Source of the DNA: CAYRWM01 sp964428055
GTDB lineage: Bacteria > Bacillota > Clostridia > Christensenellales > Christensenellaceae
NCBI GenBank assembly: GCA_964428055.1
Contig: CAYRWM010000015.1
Coordinates: forward strand, 1-44,806
Direction of reading: 5' to 3'
DNA: 44,806 nucleotides
The notes below the pieces were generated by a model that ran no database searches, was not told the origin of the DNA, and saw nothing but the letters and a program-made list of their open reading frames with translations. The position numbers and the translations under genes are program-made. This document shows, piece by piece, positions 26,252 through 35,022 of the stretch (positions are counted from its first letter, which is position 1; each line of letters opens with the position of its first letter).

Positions 26252-26278
26252 GATAAAAGCGGATAAACCGCTGTTATC
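26252..26278 (-). terminator. Possible intrinsic terminator of hslVU
   Basis: On the minus strand an imperfect hairpin GATAA-x-AGCGG / CCGCT-x-TTATC with a 5-base loop overlaps the hslU stop. The T-run after it is weak, so this is uncertain. Confidence 0.4.
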
Positions 26279-27659
26279 AAAGAATAAATTTATCAAAATT
26301 AGTGTATTGCGTCTCGTCCTTTAGATGCTCCTTTACATAAGCTGCATCTATCACAACTTCAACCTCGGGAGAAATACCGCCTGCATTGTAGGATATATCA
26401 TCAAGCAGATTCTCCAAGATCGTGTGGAGTCTCCTTGCACCGATATTCTCTTTAGTCTCATTAACAACCTGAGCGATTTCGGCTATAAGCTCCAGAGCAT
26501 CATCCTTGAACACGAGTTTTACTCCATCAACGGCCAAAAGGGCTTCCTGCTGTTTTGTGATTGCATTCTTGGGCTGCGTAAGTATCTTGAGGAATTCCTT
26601 CTTTGTAAGGCTGTCAAGTTCAACCACGATTGGAAATCTGCCCTGCAACTCAGGTATAAGGTCGCTTATCTTGGCAACATGGAAAGCACCTGCGGCTATA
26701 AACAGCATATAGTCCGTTTTAACAGGCCCGTATTTCGTCATCACTGTGCTTCCTTCTACTATCGGGAGTATATCCCTTTGTACGCCTTCTCTTGATACAT
26801 CAGGACCGGATGAACCTGAACCTTTACCTGCAATCTTATCTATCTCGTCCAGGAATATGATTCCGTGTTGTTCCGCTTTTTCAATAGCTGTGGAAGTGAC
26901 CTCATCCATATCTATCAACTTCTCGGCCTCTTCCTGCTCTAGAATCCCTCTGGCCTCGCCTACGGTGACCTTTCTTTTTTTAGTCTTTTTGGGCATTATG
27001 CCAGAAAGCATGTCATTCATATTAAGACCTTCCATACCCGCAATCTCTATCCCAAGCTGCGGGGTCTCAGTGACCTCGATCTCAATTATAGAATCGTCTA
27101 GTTTTCCAGCCTTAAGCAGTTCTATCGTCTGCTGTCTTTTATCAAGTTTTATCTTTTTTTCCTCTTCTGTCTCTTCAGGTGCTTCCTGGATTTGAGGTGC
27201 TCCAAACAGCATATTGAAGGGATTCTGCGCAGGCTTGTTCTTTTTATCAGACAACAGGAGTTCAATGAGCCTCTGCTCTGCATTCTGCGCAGCCTTTTCT
27301 TTTATGGATTCCATCCTTGAGTTCTTTACCATACGGATTGATGCTTCGACCAGATCCCTTACCATTGACTCCACATCCCTGCCGACATAACCGACCTCTG
27401 TGAACTTCGTTGCTTCAACTTTTACGAACGGAGCATCCATGAGTTTTGACAGTCTTCGTGCTATCTCTGTCTTACCTACGCCCGTCGGACCCATCATGAT
27501 TATGTTTTTGGGCGTAATCTCATCTTTCATCTCGCCTTCTATCATGCTGCGGCGATACCTGTTTCTGAGCGCGATTGCAACTGCTCGCTTTGCCCTGTCC
27601 TGACCTATAATATATTTATCTAGTTCGCTTACTATTTCTCTGGGTGTTAGATAACTCAT
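26277..27659 (-). CDS. hslU: HslU (CodX/ClpY) unfoldase ATPase
   Basis: The AAA+ unfoldase that feeds HslV. The ATG at 27659 gives MSYLTPREIVSELDKYIIGQ, the canonical start, with GAGGAAG upstream in the hslV tail; five upstream codons in the same frame are not used. Walker A GPTGVGKT is at 57-64, the intermediate domain is a charged stretch at about 130-240, and Walker B is IIFLDEIDKI. The C-terminus ends FDKFIL, matching the HslV-docking tail. It begins one base after the hslV stop. Confidence 0.96.
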   Translation of the reverse strand: MSYLTPREIVSELDKYIIGQDRAKRAVAIALRNRYRRSMIEGEMKDEITPKNIIMMGPTGVGKTEIARRLSKLMDAPFVKVEATKFTEVGYVGRDVESMVRDLVEASIRMVKNSRMESIKEKAAQNAEQRLIELLLSDKKNKPAQNPFNMLFGAPQIQEAPEETEEEKKIKLDKRQQTIELLKAGKLDDSIIEIEVTETPQLGIEIAGMEGLNMNDMLSGIMPKKTKKRKVTVGEARGILEQEEAEKLIDMDEVTSTAIEKAEQHGIIFLDEIDKIAGKGSGSSGPDVSREGVQRDILPIVEGSTVMTKYGPVKTDYMLFIAAGAFHVAKISDLIPELQGRFPIVVELDSLTKKEFLKILTQPKNAITKQQEALLAVDGVKLVFKDDALELIAEIAQVVNETKENIGARRLHTILENLLDDISYNAGGISPEVEVVIDAAYVKEHLKDETQYTNFDKFIL

Positions 27660-27660
27660 A

Positions 27661-28191
27661 TCACACTTCCTCAACGATTATATTCCCGTTTGTGTACACA
27701 CATATCTCGCTGGCGATCTCAAGAGCTTTCCTTGCTATATCAGCCGCGGGAAGATCAGTATTCTTAACAAGTGCCTTTGCAGCAGCCTGGGCATACATTC
27801 CGCCGGATCCTATAGCTACAACTCCGTCATCAGGTTCAATGACTTCCCCTGTTCCTGCTACTACGAGCAGATTATCCTGATCAGCCACGATCATCATCGC
27901 CTCAAGTTTACGCATTATCTGATCGCTCCGCCATTCTTTAGCAAGTTCCACAGCTGCTCTCTGCAGGCTCCCGTTGTATTCCTCCAGTTTAGCCTCGAAT
28001 TTCTCACTAAGAGCAAAGGCATCAGCAACTGAACCGGCAAAGCCTATTACAACCTTGTCGTGATACAGTCTTCTGACCTTCTTTGCGTGCGCCTTCATTA
28101 TTATATGTTCGGACAGCGTAACTTGCCCATCACCAGCAAGTGCGCAACTGTCCGCCTTTTTTACAGCACAGATTGTTGTTCCTTTAAGCAT
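27661..28191 (-). CDS. hslV: HslV (CodW/ClpQ) peptidase
   Basis: A threonine/serine peptidase of the proteasome type. The 176-residue sequence MLKGTTICAVKKADSCALAGDGQVTL places T5 after a short propeptide, so maturation would expose the catalytic threonine. The AGDGQVTL and GFAGSVADAFAL motifs are family typical, and it pairs with hslU immediately downstream. The start overlaps the trmFO end by 31 bases, with the SD GGAGGAG inside trmFO, and implies coupled translation. Confidence 0.95.
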   Translation of the reverse strand: MLKGTTICAVKKADSCALAGDGQVTLSEHIIMKAHAKKVRRLYHDKVVIGFAGSVADAFALSEKFEAKLEEYNGSLQRAAVELAKEWRSDQIMRKLEAMMIVADQDNLLVVAGTGEVIEPDDGVVAIGSGGMYAQAAAKALVKNTDLPAADIARKALEIASEICVYTNGNIIVEEV

Positions 28192-29477
28192 ATTATCTCC
28201 TCCAATGACCTGGAAGCAATCTCCATATTCTTCAGTTCTTTATTTCTTATTTTTTTATCCAACGGTTCAATTATACCATAGTTGATGTTCATGGGCTGGA
28301 AATCAGAAGAAGCACAGGATGATACATATTCTGCAAGAGCACCTACAGCAGTCCTGGCGGAAAAGACAGGTCTCTTTTCACCCAAACATGAACATGCACA
28401 CATAATCCCTGCGACAAGGCCGGAAGCAGCTGATTCAACATATCCCTCAACACCTGTCATCTGACCAGCAAAAAACATATCCGGGTTTTCTTTCAGACTG
28501 TAATCGTTTAAGAGTATTCCCGGTGAACGCAGGAATCTGTTCTTATGCATGACCCCGTATCTGAGGAATTCCGCATCCTCGAGACCGGGTATCATTGAAA
28601 AAACGCGACGCTGTTCCGGAAATCTTAAATGTGTCTGAAAACCTACGATATTGAACATTGTCCCATCTGCATTCTCGCGACGAAGCTGTACATTAGCAAA
28701 AGGTTCCCTACCTGTTCTGGGATCAATTATCCCCTTTGGTTTTAAGGGACCGAAACACATTGTCATTGGACCACGAAGTGCCATCTCTTCTATCGGCATA
28801 CATCCCTCAAATACATTGTGTTCAAAGTCTTTTATATCTGCGGTTTCTGCTTTGATCAGTTCAGAATGAAAATCCATGTATTCCTGTTCTGACATAGGAC
28901 AGTTTATATAATCTTTCCCCCTTTCGTAACGGGAAGCAAAAAAAGCCCTGTCCATATTAATGCTGTCAAATGATACTATGGGCGCTGCCGCGTCAAAAAA
29001 GTAAAGGTTATCCCTGCCGGTAGTTTTTTCAATAGACTCAAACAGAGCGTCAGACGTAAGAGGCCCTGTCGCTACTATCACCTTTTCATAGGCGAACTTT
29101 TCGAAAGAGGTTACTTCTTCACTTATGATCTCGATATTTGGGTCGTCATCAAGGCTCTCGGTTACGAAACGCGCAAACTTTACCCTGTCTACGGCGAGTG
29201 CTCCTCCCGCTTCAACACGGCTTGAATCAGCCGCTTTCATTATAAGGGAACCGAGAAGCCGCATCTCTTCCTTGAGCAGCCCCACGGCATTTGAAAGCCT
29301 ATCAGATCGAAGGGAATTTGAACAGACCAGTTCGCATAGATCATTGCTCACATGAGCATCAGTCTTTTTGGCGGGTTTCATGTCAAAGAGACGTACACTG
29401 ACGCCTCTCTTAGACAGCTGATATGCGGCCTCACAGCCTGCGAGTCCGCCGCCGATTATGTTGACTTTATCCCGCAT
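28161..29477 (-). CDS. trmFO: Folate-dependent tRNA (m5U54) methyltransferase TrmFO
   Basis: Forms ribothymidine at position 54 of tRNA with methylene-THF and FAD. The 438-residue protein has the FAD-binding GGGLAG at 9-14, then CELVCSNSLRSD with C52 matching the catalytic cysteine region, and VEGYVESAASGLVAG near the C-terminus. The topA-trmFO-hslV-hslU order is the well-known Firmicutes cluster; codY, which often follows, is not here. Confidence 0.96.
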   Translation of the reverse strand: MRDKVNIIGGGLAGCEAAYQLSKRGVSVRLFDMKPAKKTDAHVSNDLCELVCSNSLRSDRLSNAVGLLKEEMRLLGSLIMKAADSSRVEAGGALAVDRVKFARFVTESLDDDPNIEIISEEVTSFEKFAYEKVIVATGPLTSDALFESIEKTTGRDNLYFFDAAAPIVSFDSINMDRAFFASRYERGKDYINCPMSEQEYMDFHSELIKAETADIKDFEHNVFEGCMPIEEMALRGPMTMCFGPLKPKGIIDPRTGREPFANVQLRRENADGTMFNIVGFQTHLRFPEQRRVFSMIPGLEDAEFLRYGVMHKNRFLRSPGILLNDYSLKENPDMFFAGQMTGVEGYVESAASGLVAGIMCACSCLGEKRPVFSARTAVGALAEYVSSCASSDFQPMNINYGIIEPLDKKIRNKELKNMEIASRSLEEIICLKEQQSVL

Positions 29478-29486
29478 TTTATCCGT

Positions 29487-31613
29487 TTACTTGTCCTTTT
29501 TGTTTGTAACGCAGTCCGGGTTTGCACACTGCTTTCTGCCCCTGCCTGTCTGCATCATAAAACACCCGCACTCCGGACAGTTCTCTTTTAAGGGTTTATA
29601 CCACGCAACGAAATCACACTTCGGGTAGTTTTCGCAGCCGTAAAAAGTCTTTTTCGTCTTATTGCCTTTTCTAGCGATAATATCCCCGCCGCACTTCGGG
29701 CATTTAACTCCTGTCTTGTCCACGATGGGTTTTGTGTTTCTGCACTTCGGGAAATTCGGGCATGCGAGAAACTTACCGAACTTACCGTGCCTTACGACCA
29801 TCTTGGCACCGCACTTGTCGCATATAACATCAGTCTCTTCTACCGGCAGAGAAACCCTGTCTCCGTCCATAGCAGCCTGCAGCTCCTTGTCAAAAGACGC
29901 ATAGTACTTTTTGAGTATCTGCACCCAATCCGAGCCACCGTTCTCTATACTGTCCAGTTTTGTCTCCATACGTGAAGTGAACTTGACATCAACTATATCA
30001 GAGAACCATTTGCTGATATACTCGTTTACAATACCCCCGAGTTCGGTCGGAACGAAACACTTCTTCTCTTTTACCACATATCCTCTGTCCTGTATTGTAG
30101 AAACTATTGTGGCATATGTACTGGGTCTTCCGATACCCTGTTCTTCCATATATTTAATGAGCGATGCTTCATTGTACCTTGACGGCGGCTGAGTGAAATT
30201 CTGTTTCTTTTCCAGTTTCTCGTCCTTAAGTATAGTACCCTCATCTATCTTGGGGAGAGCTGTATCTTTCTCTTCATCGGTCCTTGAATCATACACCTTA
30301 AGATGACCCTTAAAGAGCACTCTGGAACCTGAGGATCTGAACTGGTATCCTTCACACATAACCGTATATGTTACTGTCTCAATTTCAGCGCTTGCCATCT
30401 GACTAGCCAGAAAACGCTCGTATATAAGCTTGTACAGCCTGTACTGATCATTTGTCAGATATTTCTTTATGGAAGCGGGGTCGTTTTCAATGTATGTAGG
30501 TCTTATAGCCTCATGGGCATCCTGTGCGTTCTTTGAAGATGTATAGATATTAGGCTTAGCAGGTACATATTCTTTTCCGTAATTCTCAGCAATATAAGCA
30601 ATAGCAGACTCCTGCGCTTCTTTAGATATCCTGCGCGAGTCTGTCCTCATATATGTAATAAGACCGACTGTCTTGCTGCCGAGCTTAACGCCCTCATACA
30701 GAGTCTGCGCAATCATCATGGTCTTTTTCGCAGTAAAGTTGAGTTTGCGCATGGCATCCTGCTGAAGTGTACTCGTTATAAAGGGAGGGAACGGCTTTTT
30801 CTTCTTGCTTGTTACCGCAAGTTTACTTACAGTAAAATCCCTGCCTCGAACTTTTTCACATACAGCATCAGCATCTTCTTCACATTTAAGAGCAATCTTC
30901 TTAGTAGCATTGCCGTAGAATTTGACCGGAAGCTTGATTTTTTTGTCATCCTGTTTCTGTAAGAGCACGTTAATCGTCCAATACTCCTCAGCAACAAATT
31001 CCGAGATCTCTTTTTCCCTGTCACAAATAATCTTAAGAGCAGCTGACTGAACTCTGCCTGCACTCAGACCTTTCATGACCTTTCTCCAGAGAACGGGACT
31101 GAGTTTATAACCAACAATCCTGTCCAGAATCCTTCGGGTCTGCTGAGAATTGACAAGATCCATATCGATTTTTCTTGGATTCTTAATAGCTTCCGAAACA
31201 GCGTCCTTTGTTATCTCGTTGAATTCAATCCTGCAGTCACTGTCAGGGTCAATGTCCAAAAGACCGGCTATATGCCAGGATATCGCTTCTCCTTCACGGT
31301 CAGGGTCCGTAGCGAGTATCGTGTTCTTTGAAGCCTCCGAGGCTTCCTTAAGCTCCTTTATAAGAGAAGCTTTTCCTCTTATAGTTGTATACTCGGGCTC
31401 AAAGTCATTCTCGATATTCACGCCCATCTTGCTCTTGGGCAGATCCCTCAGGTGTCCGAATGAAGCTTTAACTTTATATTTTGAACCGAGAAAGTTCTCT
31501 ATAGTCTTCGCCTTTGCAGGCGACTCGACTATTACTAGAGTGCCTTTCTTCGGAACAGATGTTGTTTTTTTTGCGCGGCTCTTAGTTGCCGCTGCGTCTT
31601 TTTTGGTAGCCAC
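29487..31613 (-). CDS. topA: DNA topoisomerase I
   Basis: A type IA topoisomerase of 708 residues. A GTG at 31613 is the chosen start, with GGAGG (31626-31622) eight bases upstream; ten further in-frame codons upstream lack an SD. From this start there is a Lys/Ala-rich tail, the Toprim domain with LVIVESPAKAKTIENFLG, the acidic triad DPDREGE at 103-109, and the active-site tyrosine Y321 in LITYMRTDS. Three C-terminal C4 zinc ribbons follow: CDKCGAK...CPNFPKC, CPKCGGD...CENYPKC and CPECGCF...CANPDC. It has its own strong promoter. Confidence 0.96.
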   Translation of the reverse strand: MATKKDAAATKSRAKKTTSVPKKGTLVIVESPAKAKTIENFLGSKYKVKASFGHLRDLPKSKMGVNIENDFEPEYTTIRGKASLIKELKEASEASKNTILATDPDREGEAISWHIAGLLDIDPDSDCRIEFNEITKDAVSEAIKNPRKIDMDLVNSQQTRRILDRIVGYKLSPVLWRKVMKGLSAGRVQSAALKIICDREKEISEFVAEEYWTINVLLQKQDDKKIKLPVKFYGNATKKIALKCEEDADAVCEKVRGRDFTVSKLAVTSKKKKPFPPFITSTLQQDAMRKLNFTAKKTMMIAQTLYEGVKLGSKTVGLITYMRTDSRRISKEAQESAIAYIAENYGKEYVPAKPNIYTSSKNAQDAHEAIRPTYIENDPASIKKYLTNDQYRLYKLIYERFLASQMASAEIETVTYTVMCEGYQFRSSGSRVLFKGHLKVYDSRTDEEKDTALPKIDEGTILKDEKLEKKQNFTQPPSRYNEASLIKYMEEQGIGRPSTYATIVSTIQDRGYVVKEKKCFVPTELGGIVNEYISKWFSDIVDVKFTSRMETKLDSIENGGSDWVQILKKYYASFDKELQAAMDGDRVSLPVEETDVICDKCGAKMVVRHGKFGKFLACPNFPKCRNTKPIVDKTGVKCPKCGGDIIARKGNKTKKTFYGCENYPKCDFVAWYKPLKENCPECGCFMMQTGRGRKQCANPDCVTNKKDK

Positions 31614-31649
31614 TATGGCAGCCTCCGTAATAAAAAAATACACCGAATT

Positions 31650-31664
31650 AAGTGATTAACACTT
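31650..31664. repeat. Inverted repeat just downstream of the topA start site
   Basis: AAGTG-ATTAA-CACTT, with 5-base arms and a 5-base centre, at about +5 to +19 of the predicted topA transcript. Candidate operator; no regulator recognised. Confidence 0.35.
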
Positions 31665-31675
31665 TTCAGCGTTGA

Positions 31676-31704
31676 ATTATAATGCTATAAAAAAAATCAG
31701 TCAA
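31676..31704 (-). promoter_or_regulatory. Sigma-A promoter of topA
   Basis: TTGACT (31704-31699), a 17-base spacer and a perfect TATAAT (31681-31676) on the minus strand, with a leader of about 55 bases. One of the strongest promoters in the window. Confidence 0.85.
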
Positions 31705-31726
31705 GTGGGAAAAACAAAATATTTTA

Positions 31727-32215
31727 TTAATCTTTGGCCACTGTATCCTTCTGATTTGCCGGTGCGTTGGCAAAAACCCACAGTTTGTTTCCGCTGAAAT
31801 TTATAATGAAAGAGAAGAGCGTAGCCGCCATTGCTGACAGGTAAGCATCGACATTATAATACTCTTTCAGTATGAAAATACAGAAAATATTAGCTAGAAG
31901 AGCGATAGCAGAAACTATGCCGTATTTCACAAGATAACCCGAGAAGAACTGTCTCTTAACACCGAAAGTCCATGTCTTATTTAATATATAGCCGATAAAT
32001 ATACCGAATATATAAGAAATAATCTTTGATACGACATAATTCTCATTGAGTACAAATGTATATAATATGGAATACAGCGCAAAATCACTCCAGTAAGACA
32101 CTACGGCAACTAACTGGAACTTAAAGAACTGGACAAGTTTCTTAAGTCCGTTCCATATCTTCGATATATGATCCTTAAAAGAGGACTTTTCGCTTCCCTT
32201 GATTTCTTCTTTCAA
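31727..32215 (-). CDS. GtrA-like membrane protein
   Basis: A protein of about 162 residues in the GtrA family (PF04138), with four predicted membrane helices. The core is QLVAVVSYWSDFALYSILY, then FGIFIGYILNKTWTFG with the family's conserved KxWTF element, and SFIINFSGNKLWVF at the C-terminus. GtrA proteins are thought to flip lipid-linked sugars for surface glycans; no glycosyltransferase lies beside it, so its partner must be elsewhere. No ATG is available. Of two TTG codons the inner one (32215) is spaced correctly from the SD GGAAGGA, whereas the outer (32221) touches it. Confidence 0.82.
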   Translation of the reverse strand: MKEEIKGSEKSSFKDHISKIWNGLKKLVQFFKFQLVAVVSYWSDFALYSILYTFVLNENYVVSKIISYIFGIFIGYILNKTWTFGVKRQFFSGYLVKYGIVSAIALLANIFCIFILKEYYNVDAYLSAMAATLFSFIINFSGNKLWVFANAPANQKDTVAKD

Positions 32216-32262
32216 ATACAATCCTTCCGCAGCATTTTTAACGCCGCTTTAAAATCTTATTA

Positions 32263-32291
32263 ATTATAGAACAACACCCGTGTGTTTTCAA
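32263..32291 (-). promoter_or_regulatory. Sigma-A promoter of the gtrA-like gene with palindromic spacer
   Basis: TTGAAA (32291-32286), a 17-base spacer and a perfect TATAAT (32268-32263) on the minus strand. The spacer holds an inverted repeat AACAC-N4-GTGTT (32273-32286), a typical site for a repressor. Confidence 0.75.
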
Positions 32292-32305
32292 TGCCTTTAT
32301 TCAAT

Positions 32306-32956
32306 TTACAGATGTCTGTATATACTGTCAGGTAGTTTCTTAAGAAAAGATCTCCTGTGGATCGGCAGTGCGCCGTACCTCAATATAGCATCATAATGCT
32401 CCCTGGTGCCGTAGCCTTTGTGCCTGGCAAAACCATATTCGGGATACATTTCATCATATTCCCGCATGATTCTGTCTCGTGTGACCTTCGCGATGATCGA
32501 AGCAGCCGCTACACTATATATATTGGCATCACCCTTTATGACAGATTCATATTCCATATCGATGTCCAGGCCCGATATGGCATCAGTAAATATATAATCC
32601 GGCTTTATTTTAAGCCCTTCTATCGCTTTTTTGAAAGCAAGCCTTGCAGCGTTCAGTATGTTCATGCCGTCAACATCTTCAGGGCCGACTATGCCGACAC
32701 AAAAAGAAAGAGCTGATGAAGTAATTTCAGCAAAGAGTTCCTCCCGCTTTTTTTCGGGAACCTTTTTGGAATCCCTTACGCCGAGTATACGGCATCCCTC
32801 CGGAAGGATAACCGCCGCTGCGACTACCGGACCGCAGAGAGGTCCTCTTCCGGCCTCGTCCGCACCACAGATAATTTCATATCCCTTCGCTCTGACAGAC
32901 CTCTCCCTGTCGGTCAGTCTTATATATTCCTCTGTAAGTTTTTCTTCACGTGTCAT
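32306..32956 (-). CDS. rnhB: Ribonuclease HII
   Basis: Removes RNA primers and misincorporated ribonucleotides from DNA. The 216-residue protein has the catalytic DE motif in ICGADEAGRGPLCGPVVAA (D33, E34), a later aspartate in FTDA, and the C-terminal RHKGYGTREHYDAI region. It overlaps rbgA by four bases (ATGA), the conserved rbgA-rnhB pair. It ends just upstream of the gtrA promoter. Confidence 0.96.
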   Translation of the reverse strand: MTREEKLTEEYIRLTDRERSVRAKGYEIICGADEAGRGPLCGPVVAAAVILPEGCRILGVRDSKKVPEKKREELFAEITSSALSFCVGIVGPEDVDGMNILNAARLAFKKAIEGLKIKPDYIFTDAISGLDIDMEYESVIKGDANIYSVAAASIIAKVTRDRIMREYDEMYPEYGFARHKGYGTREHYDAILRYGALPIHRRSFLKKLPDSIYRHL

Positions 32957-33795
32957 TCCGGAAGCTCCAGTGTTATGCGGCCCATTTTGCCCTTTCTGAA
33001 TTCATCAAGGACGGTTCTGGCGCATCTGTCATAGTCAAGTTCCCCGCCTTTGAGTAAAAAACCCCTTCTCCTGCATATAGCATCCATTATATCAAGAGGT
33101 TCATCCTGTCCTTCAAGTTTAAGGTCATATCTTTCTTCAAGCAGTCCAGGATTGGAAGCAGACAGGAACTTAATAAGATAAAAAGCAAGTTCTTCAGTAT
33201 TCAAAATCTCCTGCTTTATACTGCCGATGAATGCGATCTTAGCCGCCGACTCCTCATCGGATATCTTCGGCATAAGAAGCCCCGGGCTGTCAAGGATCTC
33301 AAAGTGCTCAGTAACCCTGACCCACTGAAGTCCTCTGGTCACGCCCGGTCTGTTCTCCTCTTTTGCCTTCTTTGAGCCTGAAAGCCTGTTCAGGATAGCT
33401 GACTTCCCTACATTGGGTATGCCAACCACAAGAGCACGCACCGTCTTGTTAACGCCTTTTTCCCTGTATCTCTCCACTATGCCGGATGAAAACTCCGTGA
33501 GTCTTGAGAGCAGAAGAGAAGAGTTGCCGGTGTGCGCTGAATATTTCATCGCAGGTATTCCTTTTTTCTCAAACCAGTTCATCCATCTGTCGGTTACCCT
33601 GTCGTCAGCAAGGTCCGTCTTATTTAAAATGTAGAATCTCTTCTTGCCTTCGAACAGACTGTCAAAATCCGAGTTCTGCGAACTGAAAGGCAGTCTTGCG
33701 TCCAGTACTTCTATAACGACATCGATAATCTTAAGCTGGTCTTTTAACTGTCTTTTTGCCCGTGTCATATGACCGGGATACCACTGTATGTTCAT
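32953..33795 (-). CDS. rbgA: Ribosome biogenesis GTPase RbgA (YlqF)
   Basis: A circularly permuted GTPase needed for late 50S assembly. The 280-residue protein starts MNIQWYPGHMTRAKRQL, with G4 NKTD at 58-61 preceding G1 GIPNVGKS at 125-132 and the G3-like DSPG after it. That G4-G1-G3 order defines the family. It follows rplS after an intrinsic terminator, yet it begins only about 5 bases after the terminator T-run, so read-through or an unseen promoter must supply it. Confidence 0.95.
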   Translation of the reverse strand: MNIQWYPGHMTRAKRQLKDQLKIIDVVIEVLDARLPFSSQNSDFDSLFEGKKRFYILNKTDLADDRVTDRWMNWFEKKGIPAMKYSAHTGNSSLLLSRLTEFSSGIVERYREKGVNKTVRALVVGIPNVGKSAILNRLSGSKKAKEENRPGVTRGLQWVRVTEHFEILDSPGLLMPKISDEESAAKIAFIGSIKQEILNTEELAFYLIKFLSASNPGLLEERYDLKLEGQDEPLDIMDAICRRRGFLLKGGELDYDRCARTVLDEFRKGKMGRITLELPE

Positions 33796-33800
33796 AACTT

Positions 33801-33830
33801 AAAAAAAGAGGGCTGAAACATATCCAGCCC
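33801..33830 (-). terminator. Intrinsic terminator after rplS
   Basis: On the minus strand GGGCTG / CAGCCC (33830-33825 with 33815-33810) with a 9-base loop is followed by TCTTTTTTT. It closes the ylxM-ffh-rpsP-rplS operon. Confidence 0.88.
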
Positions 33831-33839
33831 ATAAATAAC

Positions 33840-34181
33840 TTACTTTTCCTTGATCCTTGCCGCTTTACCGACTCTGTCTCTGATAAAGTATAATTTTGCA
33901 CGTCTTACCTTGCCGTGACGTACAACGACGATTGAATCAATCCTCGGAGAATGGATCGGGAATGTTCTCTCAACACCGCATCCATATGAAATACGACGGA
34001 CCGTAATTGTCTCTGAAAGGCCGCCGCCCTTTTTGGCGATGATATAGCCTTCATAGGTCTGTATCCTCTCTCTGCTTCCTTCAACAACCTTGACATTTAC
34101 CTTTACGGTATCGCCTTCACGAAGTTTAGGCAGGTCTGTCTTCAGCTGCTTCTGTTCAACAGCGCGAATGATATCGTTCAT
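33840..34181 (-). CDS. rplS: 50S ribosomal protein L19
   Basis: A 113-residue L19, located at the 30S-50S interface. Recognised by FREGDTVKVNVKV-type sequence (here LREGDTVKVNVKVVEGSRERIQTYEG) and YGCGVERTFPIHSPRIDSIVVVRHGKVRRAKLYF. AGGAGGAG precedes the ATG. It is the last gene of its operon and has a leader of about 97 bases after trmD. Confidence 0.97.
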   Translation of the reverse strand: MNDIIRAVEQKQLKTDLPKLREGDTVKVNVKVVEGSRERIQTYEGYIIAKKGGGLSETITVRRISYGCGVERTFPIHSPRIDSIVVVRHGKVRRAKLYFIRDRVGKAARIKEK

Positions 34182-34278
34182 ATCCTAAGCTCCTCCTTCC
34201 ACTCTAAGACGTTCATATCTGCATTTTCAGACATCGGACCGTCCGTAATACGAAAACATTGATATTTTAGCACGCATG
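34182..34278 (-). other. 97-base rplS leader
   Basis: The gap between trmD and rplS begins with a TAGCA/TGCTA hairpin that overlaps the trmD stop. It also contains a TCTG/CAGA hairpin. L19 leaders in Firmicutes are known ribosomal-protein autoregulatory elements; this may be one, but I see no definitive match. Confidence 0.3.
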
Positions 34279-35022
34279 CTATAATAATTCAACATTTGAT
34301 TTCAATTTTTCAAGTATTTTTTTATCCTTATCGCTCAGACTTGCTTTTTCCAGCAGGTCGGGTCTTGTCTTCAGCGTCTTTGCAAGAGCCTGCTCTCTCT
34401 GCCATTCCTTTATCTTGGCATGATTGCCGCTGAGAAGCACCTCCGGAACCTCCATCCCCCTGAATTCAGACGGACGTGTGTACTGAGGATACTCTAGCAG
34501 ACCGTCATAGAATGACTCTTCATCATGGGAAGCGGGATTTGACAGAGCTCCGGCATATCTCATGACACAGTCCATCAGGATCATTGCCGGCAGTTCTCCT
34601 CCGGTCAGTATATAATCTCCTATGGAGAGTTCCATGTCAATGCGTTCATCTATTATTCTCTGGTCTATACCTTCATAATGACCGCATAGGATATTCAGCA
34701 CATCATAATCGGCAAGACTCTCAATATCTTCCTGCTGAAGCCTCTTGCCGGACGGTGACATATAAATATTCACATACCTTTTATCACCGCAGCTTTTTTC
34801 GACTGCATCCAGGCAGTCGAATACAGGCTGGGCCATTATCAGCATACCCGCGCCTCCGCCGAATGGTGCGTCATCGACCCTACGGTGCTTATCCTCAGTA
34901 TACTCACGGAAATCGATAAGGTTGATGTTTATATCCCTTCTGTCGATGGCCTTCTTGCAAAGGCTTGAATCCGTAAAGCCGGAAAACATCTCCGGGAAAA
35001 TGGTAAGACAATTAAAAACCAT
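34279..35022 (-). CDS. trmD: tRNA (guanine-N1-)-methyltransferase TrmD
   Basis: Makes m1G37, which prevents +1 frameshifting. The 247-residue protein has FREYTEDKHRRVDDAPFGGGAGMLIMAQP and the knot region LCGHYEGIDQRII...SIGDYILTGGELPA typical of the SPOUT TrmD fold. It overlaps rimM by 11 bases. Confidence 0.97.
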   Translation of the reverse strand: MVFNCLTIFPEMFSGFTDSSLCKKAIDRRDININLIDFREYTEDKHRRVDDAPFGGGAGMLIMAQPVFDCLDAVEKSCGDKRYVNIYMSPSGKRLQQEDIESLADYDVLNILCGHYEGIDQRIIDERIDMELSIGDYILTGGELPAMILMDCVMRYAGALSNPASHDEESFYDGLLEYPQYTRPSEFRGMEVPEVLLSGNHAKIKEWQREQALAKTLKTRPDLLEKASLSDKDKKILEKLKSNVELL

